Positions 20,715 through 31,682 are shown, counted from the stretch's first letter. The stretch is 64,000 bases of DNA from Pseudomonas viridiflava (GCF_900573885.1 NZ_UPSE01000493.1:372001-436000), one strand, 5' to 3'. Program-made: numbers and translations. The notes: generated by a model not told the origin, from the sequence alone.

Positions 20715-21034
20715 ATCTTATTTCCTTGGAACTTGAGTTGATGACAGCCTCGGTTTTTCTATCGAGGGCTGGACTGGTTGCAGGGAGTAAGAAAAGCCGA
20801 GCGGGATGTAGCAAATCGAAGATCTACTGCACCAGGTCGCGATTCAACGGCGACCCATGCAAACACAGTGGGCGAAAAGATACGCCAACTTTGTAGCGAA
20901 AAACAACCCCCGAAAACACGCCGCATAGCGCCTGAATCCGGTGCTTCCAGAGCTTTTTGGCATAGGGTCAAAACCACTCGGAATAGCGGTGTATTGTTCG
21001 GCTGAAACACAGTTGTAAAGTCTGTATGCGGCAA
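20715..21034 (-). promoter_or_regulatory. Gene-free leader/promoter region of the cold-shock gene
   Basis: About 320 bases without a convincing gene; a 91-codon frame on the minus strand here has no ribosome site or recognisable content. On the minus strand a hairpin forms at 20745-20772 (CAGCCCTCG ... CGAGGCTG with an A-rich loop), about 30 bases before the csp start. Possible -35/-10 pairs are weak (TTTACA...AATACA near the right end; TTGTTT...TATCTT further in). A structured, temperature-sensitive csp leader is plausible by analogy only. Confidence 0.4.
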
Positions 21035-21064
21035 TTGACGCGTGGAAATTTCCGAGAATACAAT
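21035..21064 (+). promoter_or_regulatory. Sigma-70 promoter of the FUSC efflux operon
   Basis: TTGACG (21035-21040), an 18-base spacer, and TACAAT (21059-21064). The start of transcription would fall near 21071, directly on the palindromes at 21064-21085. Confidence 0.7.
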
Positions 21065-21085
21065 TAGCTTGCTAACTAATTAGTT
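21064..21085. promoter_or_regulatory. Overlapping palindromes, candidate repressor operator
   Basis: TTAGCTTGCTAA (TTAGC-TT-GCTAA inverted repeat) runs into AACTAATTAGTT, a perfect 12-base palindrome at 21074-21085. They cover the end of the -10 box and the predicted transcription start, the position of a repressor site. The sequence resembles operators of MarR-type regulators; no such gene is adjacent. Confidence 0.5.
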
Positions 21086-21098
21086 CCTCGTGTTTTCG

Positions 21099-21212
21099 AT
21101 GACCCCCCATGACACCTTGCTCACTCTTCGCGTCGCTGACATGAAAGCGACCTCGGGAGAGGCGCGCACGTCTGGCAGCGTGAGTTCAGGCTTCAGCGGG
21201 ACTGCGCAATGA
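21099..21212 (+). CDS. Possible 37-codon leader peptide ahead of the FUSC gene
   Basis: An ATG at 21099 opens 37 codons that end in TGA at 21210-21212, overlapping the ATG of the FUSC gene as ATGA, the same junction used between the other genes of this operon. It has no recognisable domain, is rich in Ser/Thr/Gly towards its end, and its upstream ribosome site is weak. It may be a coupling leader or chance. Confidence 0.3.
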   Translation: MTPHDTLLTLRVADMKATSGEARTSGSVSSGFSGTAQ

Positions 21213-23299
21213 CCGGCTTCTTCGCCGGCATGCCGCCCGCACGAGACTGGTTCTACGGCGTGCGCACCTTTGCCGCCTCGATGCTCGCGCTGTACATCGC
21301 CATGGTGATGCAAATGCCTCGTCCGTACTGGGCGATGGCCACTGTTTATATCGTCTCCAGTCCCTTCGTTGGTCCCACCAGTTCCAAGGCGCTGTACCGC
21401 GCGGTCGGCACATTCGTCGGCGCGGCAGCGGCGGTGTTGTTTGTGCCGATGTTTGTGCAGGCACCGCTGATTCTGTCGGTGGTGGTGGCGCTATGGACCG
21501 GCACCTTGCTGTTTTTGTCACTGCACCTGCGCACCGCCAACAGTTATGCGCTGATGCTCTCGGGTTACACGCTGCCGCTGATTGCCTTGCCGGTGGTGGA
21601 TAACCCCGGCGCGGTGTTCGATATCGCCTCGTCGCGCACTCAAGAGATTTTTCTCGGCATCGTCTGCGCTGCGGTGGTGGGTGCGGTGTTCTGGCCGCGT
21701 CGCCTGGCACCGGTTTTCATGGATGCAGCCCAGGCCTGGTTCGCCGATGCCACACGCTACAGTCAGCACTTTCTTACCCGAGGCGCCTCGCCTGCCGAGG
21801 TAGGCAGTCTGCGCGCCGCCATGGTCGCCAGCTTCAACTCGCTGGAGCTGATGATCGGTCAGCTCCCCCACGAAGGGGCGCGGCCCCAGACCCTGCGCAA
21901 CAGCAAAGAACTGCGCGGGCGGATGATTCATCTCTTACCGGTGATCGACGGGCTGGACGACGCATTGATTAGCTTAGAGCGTCGTTCGCCCGATCTGGTG
22001 GCGTTGCTCACGCCTTTGTTGGAGCACACCCGACACTGGCTTCTAAGCACTGACGTAGACGCTGACTCCCGCCGCTGGCGCGAACTGCGCGACCAGTTGG
22101 AAGCGCTGCAACCGGATGCTGAAGCGCTCGACGAGCGCCGGCAGTTGCTGCTGTCCAACGCGTTGTACCGGTTGGGGGAATGGATCGACTTGTGGCAAGA
22201 CTGCCGCAGCTTGCAGCACGCGCTTTTGCTGGATGAACAAACGCCGTGGCGCGCGGTTTATCGCCACTGGCGCCTGGGCCGCCTGACGCCGTTTTTCGAC
22301 CGGGGTCTGATGCTGTATTCGGTGTTTTCCACTGTCGGCGCCATCATTGTTGCTTCGTTACTGTGGATCGGGCTGGGCTGGACCGACGGCGGCAGCGCAG
22401 TGATTCTGGCCGCCGTGGCCTGCAGCTTTTTCGCCGCCATGGACGACCCGGCGCCGCAGATTTATCGGTTCTTTTTCTGGACCGCGATGTCGGTGTTGTT
22501 CGCCAGCCTTTACCTGTTTCTGATCCTGCCGAACTTGCACGATTTCCCCATGCTGGTGTTGGCATTTGCGGTGCCTTTTATTTGCGTGGGCACCCTCACC
22601 GTGCAGCCGCGCTTTTACCTGGGCATGTTGCTGACGATCGTGAACACCTCGTCGTTTATCAGCATTCAGGGCGCCTACGACGCGAATTTCCTGAGCTTTA
22701 TCAACAGCAACCTCGCCGGGCCGGTGGGGTTGTTGTTTGCGTTTGTCTGGACGCTGGTGATGCGCCCGTTTGGCGTTGAGGTGGCGGCCAAACGCATGAC
22801 CCGTTTCAGCTGGCGCGACATTGTTGCCCTCAGCGAACCGGCGACGCTGGCTGAGCATCGGCGCATGGGGGTGCGCATGCTCGACCGCCTGATGCAGCAC
22901 TTGCCGCGCCTGACCCAGACTGGACAAGACACTGGCGGCGCGCTGCGCGATTTGCGCGTAGCGCTGTGCATGCTCGATGTGCTGGCTTACTTGCCGCGCC
23001 TGCCAGACCTGGCGCAACGGCAGTTACAGCAAGTGGTAGGCGAGGTGGGCGACTACTTTCGCGCGTGCCTGAAAGCCGGCGAACGCCTGCCGGCGCCCAA
23101 GGGTTTGCTGATGACCATGGACCGCGCCCGCCGGGCGTTGAATTTTTCTGCCTGCGCTGACGCTGAGCAGGCGCGGCTGCAAAGCCTGCTGGCGCTCAGC
23201 GGTCTGCGTCTGGCACTGCTCCCCGGCGCGGAAGTGTTGGTCGAGCCCGGCCAGGAGCCTGAGCAACTTCCTTACGGTATCGATGGAGCCTCTTTGTGA
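21209..23299 (+). CDS. FUSC/AaeB-type inner-membrane efflux protein
   Basis: 696 residues. It is built from two membrane halves: an N-terminal cluster of about six helices (residues 15-165, including YWAMATVYIVSSPFVGPTSS, the FUSC signature), a cytosolic helical region, and a second cluster (about 365-520). A C-terminal soluble helical domain follows. Relatives export aromatic carboxylic acids or fusaric acid. It overlaps DUF1656 downstream (GTGA) and heads a four-gene tripartite pump. The ATG start is preceded by GCGGGA. The substrate is unknown. Confidence 0.9.
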   Translation: MTGFFAGMPPARDWFYGVRTFAASMLALYIAMVMQMPRPYWAMATVYIVSSPFVGPTSSKALYRAVGTFVGAAAAVLFVPMFVQAPLILSVVVALWTGTLLFLSLHLRTANSYALMLSGYTLPLIALPVVDNPGAVFDIASSRTQEIFLGIVCAAVVGAVFWPRRLAPVFMDAAQAWFADATRYSQHFLTRGASPAEVGSLRAAMVASFNSLELMIGQLPHEGARPQTLRNSKELRGRMIHLLPVIDGLDDALISLERRSPDLVALLTPLLEHTRHWLLSTDVDADSRRWRELRDQLEALQPDAEALDERRQLLLSNALYRLGEWIDLWQDCRSLQHALLLDEQTPWRAVYRHWRLGRLTPFFDRGLMLYSVFSTVGAIIVASLLWIGLGWTDGGSAVILAAVACSFFAAMDDPAPQIYRFFFWTAMSVLFASLYLFLILPNLHDFPMLVLAFAVPFICVGTLTVQPRFYLGMLLTIVNTSSFISIQGAYDANFLSFINSNLAGPVGLLFAFVWTLVMRPFGVEVAAKRMTRFSWRDIVALSEPATLAEHRRMGVRMLDRLMQHLPRLTQTGQDTGGALRDLRVALCMLDVLAYLPRLPDLAQRQLQQVVGEVGDYFRACLKAGERLPAPKGLLMTMDRARRALNFSACADAEQARLQSLLALSGLRLALLPGAEVLVEPGQEPEQLPYGIDGASL

Positions 23300-23505
23300 T
23301 CGGTGATCTGGATATCAGCGGCGTGTTTCTGCCGACGCTGCTGGTGATGATGGCGTTTACCTACGTGCTGTACCTGGGGGTGCACGGGCTGTTGAACCGC
23401 GCCCACTTCTATCGCCTGGTCTGGCACCGGGCCCTGTTCAACGTTGCCCTTTATGCCGTGCTGCTTGGCGCGGTGGATGCCATTTGCCGAAGCCTGATGC
23501 TATGA
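23296..23505 (+). CDS. DUF1656 small membrane protein
   Basis: 69 residues with two membrane helices (FLPTLLVMMAFTYVLYLG and ALFNVALYAVLLGAVDAI). GTG start overlapping the FUSC stop; its own stop overlaps the next ATG. Such proteins (AaeX-like) accompany FUSC pumps; their exact role is not known. Confidence 0.9.
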   Translation: MIGDLDISGVFLPTLLVMMAFTYVLYLGVHGLLNRAHFYRLVWHRALFNVALYAVLLGAVDAICRSLML

Positions 23506-24392
23506 AAAAATCGATGTTGACCGTGGGCCGCTTGGTCCTGACGTTGTTGATGGTGACCCTGGCGGCCTTCGTGGTGTGGCGCATGGTGATGTATTACATG
23601 TTCGCGCCGTGGACGCGCGACGGGCATATCCGCGCCGACGTGATTCAGATTGCCCCCGATGTGTCGGGCCTCATTGAAGGCGTGAACGTGCATGACAACC
23701 AGCCGGTAAAACGCGGCGATGTGCTGTTCACCGTTGATCAGCAGCGTTTCACCCTGGCGCTGCGCCAGGCCGAAGCCAGCGCAGCCGAACGTAAGGAAGC
23801 ACTGGCGCAGGCGCAGCGGGAAGCCAGGCGCAATCGCGGCTTGGGCAATCTGGTGGCGCGTGAACAATTGGAAGAGAGCCAGTCGCGGGAGAGCCGCGCG
23901 CAATCGGCCGTGGCGCAGGCGCAGGTCGCCGTGGATGCGGCAAAGCTCAACCTCGAGCGCTCGATCATCCGCAGCCCGGTCGACGGCTACCTCAACGACC
24001 GCGCGCCACGTGCTCACGAATTCGTCACGGCCGGGCGGCCGGTGTTATCGGTGGTGGACGGTGAGTCGTTCCACATCGATGGCTATTTTGAAGAAACCAA
24101 GTTGCAGCACATTCGCGTTGGCCAGGCCGTGGACATTCGCGTGCTGGGCGACAACACGCGCTTGCGCGGCCGTGTACAAAGCATCGCCGCCGCCGTCGAA
24201 GACCGCGATCGCAGCAGCGGCAGTAACCTGCTGCCCAACGTCAATCCGGCGTTCAGCTGGGTGCAACTGGCCCAACGAATTCCGGTGCGCATTGCCCTGG
24301 ACGACGTGCCAGCTGACTTCCGCATGATTGCCGGACGCACGGCCACGGTGTCGATCATCGAGGACAGCGACAGGGCGGAGCCTGGCCAATGA
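23502..24392 (+). CDS. Membrane fusion protein (HlyD family) of the FUSC pump
   Basis: 296 residues. It has an N-terminal anchor helix (LVLTLLMVTLAAFVVWRMV). The split lipoyl/barrel-sandwich halves are at IAPDVSGLIEGVNVHDNQPVKRGDVLFTVD and SIIRSPVDGYLNDR in shorter runs. An Ala/Gln/Arg helical hairpin lies between them, and a beta-barrel domain (VVDGESFHIDGYFEE) follows. It bridges the inner-membrane pump and the outer-membrane channel across the periplasm. The ATG at 23502 overlaps the DUF1656 stop (ATGA) and is preferred to the upstream in-frame start at 23484, which lies inside DUF1656. Confidence 0.93.
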   Translation: MKKSMLTVGRLVLTLLMVTLAAFVVWRMVMYYMFAPWTRDGHIRADVIQIAPDVSGLIEGVNVHDNQPVKRGDVLFTVDQQRFTLALRQAEASAAERKEALAQAQREARRNRGLGNLVAREQLEESQSRESRAQSAVAQAQVAVDAAKLNLERSIIRSPVDGYLNDRAPRAHEFVTAGRPVLSVVDGESFHIDGYFEETKLQHIRVGQAVDIRVLGDNTRLRGRVQSIAAAVEDRDRSSGSNLLPNVNPAFSWVQLAQRIPVRIALDDVPADFRMIAGRTATVSIIEDSDRAEPGQ

Positions 24393-25804
24393 AACGGTAT
24401 GCGGTAATAGGGTTTGCCTTGGTGTTGTCTGCCTGCCAGGCGGTCGGCCCGGATTATGAGGTGCCGGCCGATGCAGCCGTTGAACGCGGCGATTTGCAGG
24501 GGCAGCTGGCAGCGGGCAACAGCGACGTCGTGTCGGCGCCGGTTCCAGCCGATTGGTGGCGGCTGTATCAGGACCCGCGGCTGGATCAGTTGGTACAGCA
24601 GGCGTTAGCGTCCAACACCGATTTGCGCGTGGCGGCCGCCAACCTGGCGCGCGCACGCACGCAGGTAGAGGAGGCGCAGGCCGAGGGCGGTTTCGGTGGC
24701 AGCGCGCGTTTTGGCGCTGAGCGTTTGCAGGAGTCCGGCGAGGCATTTTTGCTCGAAGAGAAAGTGCCGGTGGCCAACATTGGCAGCGGCTCGATCAACA
24801 CCTCCTACCAGTTTGACTTGTGGGGCACCTTGCAGCGCGGCATCGAGTCGGCGCAGGCGAATGCCGATGCGGCTCAGGCTGCGGCCGACACGGCGCGCAT
24901 GACCTTGGTGGCCGAGGTGGTTCGCGCCTACACCCAGGTGTGCGCCGCCAACGAAGAGCGCCATATCGCCCAGCAGTCGCTGGACCTGCAAGAGAAGGGC
25001 GTGACCCTGATGCAGCGCCTGCGCGATGCCGGGCGTGGGGATGAAACCCAGGTGACGCGCACGCAAACCCAGTTCAAATCGCTGCGCGCAGAAATGCCGC
25101 GCTACGACGCTGCCCAGCAGGCCGGACTGTTTGCCTTGTCGATGCTGTTGGCCAAGCCCGTCAGCGAACTGCCTGCCGGTGTGAGTGACTGCGCCGAGCT
25201 GCCCCATATCGCTCAACTGGTGCCGGTGGGCGACGGCGCGCAACTGCTCAAACGGCGGCCGGATATCCGTCAGGCCGAGCGCAGTCTGGCGGCCGCTACG
25301 GCAAAAATTGGGGTGGCGACCGGGCAGCTTTATCCGGACATCAGCATTGGTGCGACGGTCGGCACGGTGGGCATTCTCGAGCATTTGGGCGAGCCGGCCA
25401 CCAATCGCTGGGGCTTCGGCCCGCTGATCAGCTGGACCATTCCCACCAACGGCGCACGGGCACGGGTTCGCGAAGCCGAGGCGGCAACACAGGCGGCGCT
25501 GGCGCATTTTGACGGTGTGGTGCTTAACGCCGTACGTGAAACCCAGATCGGGCTGGTGCAATACAGCGCCATGCTCGACCGCCGCGATGCGTTGGCCGAC
25601 GCCGAGCATTCGGCGCAGCAGGCAGCGGACCAGACGCACCGATTCTTCCAGGCCGGCCGCGCCTCGTTTCTGGCCGACCTGCAAGCCACCAAAACCTACA
25701 CCGACATGCGCGCGCAACTGGCCGCGGCGAACACGCAAGTGGCGATGGCGCAGATCAATTTGTTTTTGGCGTTGGGTGGGGGTTGGCAACAAGCAACGCC
25801 CTAA
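24389..25804 (+). CDS. Outer-membrane efflux lipoprotein (NodT/OprM family)
   Basis: 471 residues. The lipoprotein signal ends in the lipobox LSAC (Cys16). Two outer-membrane efflux repeats follow, with LVQQALASNTDLRVAAANL at the start of the first and the LLKRRPDIRQAERSLAAA signature at the start of the second. It forms the trimeric channel of the tripartite pump. The start overlaps the HlyD stop (ATGA). A REP doublet follows directly. Confidence 0.93.
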   Translation: MKRYAVIGFALVLSACQAVGPDYEVPADAAVERGDLQGQLAAGNSDVVSAPVPADWWRLYQDPRLDQLVQQALASNTDLRVAAANLARARTQVEEAQAEGGFGGSARFGAERLQESGEAFLLEEKVPVANIGSGSINTSYQFDLWGTLQRGIESAQANADAAQAAADTARMTLVAEVVRAYTQVCAANEERHIAQQSLDLQEKGVTLMQRLRDAGRGDETQVTRTQTQFKSLRAEMPRYDAAQQAGLFALSMLLAKPVSELPAGVSDCAELPHIAQLVPVGDGAQLLKRRPDIRQAERSLAAATAKIGVATGQLYPDISIGATVGTVGILEHLGEPATNRWGFGPLISWTIPTNGARARVREAEAATQAALAHFDGVVLNAVRETQIGLVQYSAMLDRRDALADAEHSAQQAADQTHRFFQAGRASFLADLQATKTYTDMRAQLAAANTQVAMAQINLFLALGGGWQQATP

Positions 25805-25807
25805 AAG

Positions 25808-25874
25808 CATCGCGGCTGCAGCCGCTCCCACAGGTACGCGTGGTCTGTAGGAGCGGCTTTAGCCGCGATGCTTT
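25808..25874. repeat. REP doublet
   Basis: ATCGCGGCTGCAGCCGCTCC faces TAGGAGCGGCTTTAGCCGCG, ending GATGCTTTT on both sides. It is very close to the copy at 15723-15787 and sits between the efflux operon and the tRNA gene. Confidence 0.9.
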
Positions 25875-25892
25875 TAGCTAAAACGCAGGCAT

Positions 25893-25920
25893 AAAAAAGG
25901 CCTTGCTGAGCAAGGCCTTT
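25893..25920 (-). terminator. Terminator of tRNA-Leu
   Basis: On the minus strand: AAAGGCCTTGCT, CAGCAAGGCC, then TTTTTT. It begins about 10 bases after the CCA end of the tRNA. Confidence 0.85.
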
Positions 25921-25930
25921 CTAATGTGCT

Positions 25931-26015
25931 TGGTGCCCCGGGGGAGACTCGAACTCCCACTCCTTTCGAAAACGGATTTTGAATCCGCCGCGTCTACCAA
26001 TTCCGCCACCAGGGC
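25931..26015 (-). tRNA. tRNA-Leu(CAA)
   Basis: 85 bases including the encoded CCA. The acceptor stem pairs GCCCTGG with CCGGGGC, and the D-arm region is TGGCGGAATTGGTAGACGCG. The anticodon loop TTCAAAA on a GCGGA/TCCGT stem gives the anticodon CAA, which reads UUG. There is a long class II variable arm, then the T-arm GGGAG-TTCGAGT-CTCCC. The discriminator base is A, as expected for leucine. Confidence 0.97.
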
Positions 26016-26028
26016 ACATAGGGCGCGC

Positions 26029-26057
26029 AGTATAGGGAGAGCTTTGCGTGTGGTCAA
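26029..26057 (-). promoter_or_regulatory. Promoter of tRNA-Leu
   Basis: On the minus strand: TTGACC (26057-26052), a 17-base spacer, and TATACT (26034-26029), followed by a GC-rich stretch (GCGCGCCC) towards the start site. GC-rich discriminators of this kind are typical of stringently controlled stable-RNA promoters. Confidence 0.85.
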
Positions 26058-26124
26058 CGGGGTTGCGTGGTGAATTTTGCGTATTTCCGTTAAACTTCGC
26101 GCCCCTGAAAAATGACCTCCCACC

Positions 26125-28304
<2,180 letters not shown>

Positions 28305-28342
28305 TCGTTCACCTTTAAAAGAATCTCTAACAGGAGTTTTAC

Positions 28343-28684
28343 ATGGGCTTTTTCATTTCCGACGCGCTCGCTGAAACGGCACCAGCCGCTGCTGCTGGTC
28401 CGGTTGGCGGCGACAGCATGTCGATCATTTTCCTGGTCGGCTTCATGGTCATTTTCTACCTCATGATCTGGCGCCCGCAGGCCAAACGCGCCAAAGAGCA
28501 GAAGAACCTGCTGAGCAATCTGCAGAAGGGCGACGAAGTGGTCACCTCCGGTGGCATCGCCGGCAAGATCACCAAAGTGACTGACGATTTCGTGGTTATC
28601 GAAGTGTCCGACACCGTTGAACTGAAAATTCAGAAAGGCGCCATCGGCGCGACGCTGCCCAAGGGCACGCTGAAAGCCATTTAA
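28343..28684 (+). CDS. yajC: Sec translocon accessory protein YajC
   Basis: 113 residues, single-span inner-membrane protein of the SecDF-YajC complex. The N-terminal helix is SIIFLVGFMVIFYLMIW; next comes RPQAKRAKEQKNLL, then the conserved KGDEVVTSGGIAGKI domain. ACAGGAG precedes the ATG. It is followed by secD and secF on the same strand. Confidence 0.95.
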   Translation: MGFFISDALAETAPAAAAGPVGGDSMSIIFLVGFMVIFYLMIWRPQAKRAKEQKNLLSNLQKGDEVVTSGGIAGKITKVTDDFVVIEVSDTVELKIQKGAIGATLPKGTLKAI

Positions 28685-28707
28685 CTTCACTATTTTTACC
28701 ATTCGAC

Positions 28708-28726
28708 GGGGCGCTAAAGGCGCCCC
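28708..28726 (+). promoter_or_regulatory. Intra-operon hairpin between yajC and secD
   Basis: GGGGCGC, loop TAAAG, GCGCCCC, with no following T-run, 22 bases before the secD ATG. It is more likely an RNA stability or translation element than a terminator. Confidence 0.4.
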
Positions 28727-28747
28727 GCGTCATAAGCGGGCGGCGTC

Positions 28748-30616
28748 ATGCTGAACAAATACCCTCTGTGGAAATACCTGCTGATCGTCGTAGTTCTGGT
28801 GATCGGCTTCATTTACTCTGCGCCCAATCTGTACCCGGACGACCCGGCCGTACAGATCAGTGGTGCCAGCACCGCGTTGCAAGTCAGCCAGGCTGACCTG
28901 GACCGCGCGAGCAAGGCGCTCACTGACGCAGGTATCGAGGTCAAAGCGGCCACCTTGGCTGCGCAGGGGAAGGGCGGTCTGATCCGTCTGGTTAAAAAAG
29001 AACAGCAATTGCCGGCCAAAGACGTCATCCGCAAAACCATGGGTGACGACTACGTTGTGGCGCTGAACCTGGCACAAACCACGCCGACCTGGCTGCGCAA
29101 TCTGGGCGCGAGCCCGATGAAGCTGGGTCTGGACTTGTCCGGTGGTGTGCACTTCCTGCTGGAAGTGGACATGGACAAAGCGCTGGACGCCCGTCGCAAG
29201 GTGTACGAAGGCGACGTTAAAAGCCTGCTGCGCAAAGAGCGTGTGCGCTACCGCAGCCTGCCTGAGCAGGCCGGCGCGATTCAGTTGGGCTTCAGTGACG
29301 AAGAGTCGCTGACCAAAGCAAAAGACCTGATCCGCAAAGATTTCACCGACTTCCAGGTGACCGAGGCCGAGCGCAACGGCATGCAGGTGCTGCGTCTGGA
29401 GCTGACCCAGGCCAAGCTGGCCGAGATTCGCGAATACTCGATCAAGCAGAACTTGACCACCGTACGTAACCGCGTAAACGAGCTGGGCGTAGCCGAGCCG
29501 CTGGTTCAGCGTCAGGGCGCCAACCGCATCGTGGTTGAACTGCCGGGCGTGCAAGACACCGCCGAAGCCAAACGTATTCTCGGTAAAACGGCCAACCTGG
29601 AATTCCGTCTGGCCGCTGGCCCGGATGCCACCAAGGCCACCACCGAAGCGTTTGAGTTCCGTGAACCAGGCCGTCCGCCGGTGCAACTGGAGCGTGGCCT
29701 GATCATCACCGGTGACCAGGTTACCGACGCATCGGCCAGCTTCGACGAAAACGGTCGTCCGCAAGTGAACATCCGTCTGGATGGTCACGGCGGCGAGCTG
29801 ATGAGCCGCGCCACGCGCACTAACGTTGGTCGCAGCATGGCGGTGATCTTTATCGAGCAGAAGCCAACCACGCGCTACACCAAGCAAATGGTCGATGGCG
29901 TCGAGAAAGACGTAGCCGTTCAGACGTTCAAAGAAGAGAAGAAGATCATCAGCCTGGCGACCATTCAGTCGCCACTGGGCAGCCAGTTCCGTATCACCGG
30001 TCTGGAAGGCAAGGGCGAATCGTCCGAGCTGGCGCTGCTTCTGCGTGCTGGTGGTCTGGCCGCGCCGATGTACTTCGCCGAAGAACGCACCATCGGCCCG
30101 AGCCTGGGTGCGGACAACATCACCAAGGGTGTCGACGCGTCCCTGTGGGGCATGTTGCTGGTCTCGCTGTTCATCATTGCGATCTACCGCTTCTTCGGTG
30201 TGCTGGCGACCGTGGCGTTGGCCTTCAACATGGTCATGCTGCTGGCGCTGATGTCGCTGCTGGGTGCCACGCTGACCTTGCCGGGTATCGCCGGTATCGT
30301 GTTGACCATGGGTATGGCGGTGGACGCCAACGTGCTGATCTTCTCGCGGATACGTGAGGAGATCGCCAACGGCATGTCGGTGCAGCGAGCCATTCACGAA
30401 GGTTTCGACCGCGCTTACGCAGCGATCCTCGACGCCAACCTGACCACGCTGTTGGTCGGCGGCATCCTGTTCGCCATGGGCACCGGGCCGATCAAAGGCT
30501 TCGCGGTGACCATGTCGCTGGGTATCGTCACTTCGATGTTCACCGCCATCATGGTTACCCGCAGCATGGTTAACCTGATTTTCGGTGGTCGTGACTTCAA
30601 GAAGTTGTGGATTTAA
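28748..30616 (+). CDS. secD: Protein translocase subunit SecD
   Basis: 622 residues. One N-terminal helix (YLLIVVVLVIGFIYSAPNLY) is followed by a large periplasmic part with GLDLSGGVHFLLEVD (P1 head motif) and five C-terminal helices (from about residue 455). These contain GIAGIVLTMGMAVDANVLIF and ANLTTLLVGGILF. With SecF it uses the proton-motive force to pull exported proteins through SecYEG. It lies 63 bases after yajC and 9 bases before secF. Confidence 0.97.
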   Translation: MLNKYPLWKYLLIVVVLVIGFIYSAPNLYPDDPAVQISGASTALQVSQADLDRASKALTDAGIEVKAATLAAQGKGGLIRLVKKEQQLPAKDVIRKTMGDDYVVALNLAQTTPTWLRNLGASPMKLGLDLSGGVHFLLEVDMDKALDARRKVYEGDVKSLLRKERVRYRSLPEQAGAIQLGFSDEESLTKAKDLIRKDFTDFQVTEAERNGMQVLRLELTQAKLAEIREYSIKQNLTTVRNRVNELGVAEPLVQRQGANRIVVELPGVQDTAEAKRILGKTANLEFRLAAGPDATKATTEAFEFREPGRPPVQLERGLIITGDQVTDASASFDENGRPQVNIRLDGHGGELMSRATRTNVGRSMAVIFIEQKPTTRYTKQMVDGVEKDVAVQTFKEEKKIISLATIQSPLGSQFRITGLEGKGESSELALLLRAGGLAAPMYFAEERTIGPSLGADNITKGVDASLWGMLLVSLFIIAIYRFFGVLATVALAFNMVMLLALMSLLGATLTLPGIAGIVLTMGMAVDANVLIFSRIREEIANGMSVQRAIHEGFDRAYAAILDANLTTLLVGGILFAMGTGPIKGFAVTMSLGIVTSMFTAIMVTRSMVNLIFGGRDFKKLWI

Positions 30617-30625
30617 GGGGCCGAT

Positions 30626-31537
30626 ATGAAACGTACGATTAAGTTTATGGCCGTGCGCAACATCGCGTTCGGCTTCACCTTGGTGCTCACCGCCATCGCG
30701 CTGTTCAGCCTGTTCACCAAAGGGCTCAACTACGGCCTGGATTTCACTGGCGGTACGCTCATCGAGCTGAGTTACGAGCGCGACGCCAACCTGATGCAGG
30801 TCCGTGAGGAGCTGCAGAAAGCCGGGTTTAACGATGCGGTGGTCCAGAGCTTTGGTGCGGCTAACGAATTGCTAGTGCGTATGCCGGGTGACGATCCGCA
30901 GCTGGGTTCGCGGGTTTCCGACGCCCTTCGCGCGGTAGACGGCGACAATCCGGCGACCGTCAAACGCGTTGAGTTTGTCGGCCCGCAAGTGGGTGAAGAG
31001 CTGCGTGACCAGGGCGGTCTGGGCATGTTGCTGGCGCTGGGCGGCATCATGTTGTACCTGGCCTTCCGCTTTCAGTGGAAGTTCGGCCTGGGCGCCATTG
31101 CCTCGCTGATTCACGACGTGATCGTGGCGCTGGGCATTATTTCCTACTTCCAGATTACCTTTGACCTGACGGTGCTGGCGGCGGTACTGGCGATCATCGG
31201 TTACTCGCTTAACGACACCATCGTGGTATTCGACCGTGTGCGGGAAAACTTCCGCGTCCTGCGTAAAGCCACGCTGGTAGAGAACATCGATATCTCCACC
31301 ACGCAAACACTGCTGCGCACTATGGCAACGTCGATTTCGACCTTGCTGGCTATCGCCGCGCTGCTGTTCTGGGGGGGCGACAACCTTTACGGTTTCTCCA
31401 TCACCCTGTTCATTGGCGTATTGGCGGGTACCTACTCGTCGATCTACATCGCCAACGTCGTGCTGATCTGGCTGAACCTGAGTGTTGAAGATCTGATTCC
31501 GCCAGTCTCCACAGAAGAGGTAGACGAACGCCCCTAA
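30626..31537 (+). CDS. secF: Protein translocase subunit SecF
   Basis: 303 residues, six helices. The family motif is GLDFTGGTLIEL, followed by a small periplasmic domain. Then come GGIMLYLAFRFQWKFGLGAI, the GYSLNDTIVVFDRVREN loop (the counterpart of the SecD AVDANVLIF segment) and TTQTLLRTMATSISTLLA. It partners SecD. A strong terminator follows. Confidence 0.97.
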   Translation: MKRTIKFMAVRNIAFGFTLVLTAIALFSLFTKGLNYGLDFTGGTLIELSYERDANLMQVREELQKAGFNDAVVQSFGAANELLVRMPGDDPQLGSRVSDALRAVDGDNPATVKRVEFVGPQVGEELRDQGGLGMLLALGGIMLYLAFRFQWKFGLGAIASLIHDVIVALGIISYFQITFDLTVLAAVLAIIGYSLNDTIVVFDRVRENFRVLRKATLVENIDISTTQTLLRTMATSISTLLAIAALLFWGGDNLYGFSITLFIGVLAGTYSSIYIANVVLIWLNLSVEDLIPPVSTEEVDERP

Positions 31538-31556
31538 GGCGCTTTGTCTTACCAGG

Positions 31557-31593
31557 CCGCGATGGCGCCTTGCAGCGCATCGCGGTTTTTTTT
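31557..31593 (+). terminator. Terminator of the queA-tgt-yajC-secDF run
   Basis: CCGCGATG ... CATCGCGG with an inner GCGC pairing, then eight T, 20 bases after the secF stop. Confidence 0.88.
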
Positions 31594-31682
31594 CGTCGGC
31601 ACTTTTGAACTGGCTGTAGGAAAAGTACTCCAAGGCTAGGAGAAAGGCGCTACGGCGTCTCGGTGTAAACCAGGAGGTTAAA

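Noticed and set aside
20759..21034. 91-codon frame on the minus strand upstream of the cold-shock gene
   Set aside because: It has no ribosome site and no recognisable motif, and it lies in the probable csp leader; kept only as intergenic description.
25931..26015. tRNA-Leu as an attachment site of an integrated island
   Set aside because: No integrase, no duplicated tRNA 3' end and no foreign genes flank it; both sides are ordinary Pseudomonas genes.
28708..28726. Terminator between yajC and secD
   Set aside because: The hairpin lacks a T-run and the two genes belong to one complex, so it is listed only as an intra-operon structure.
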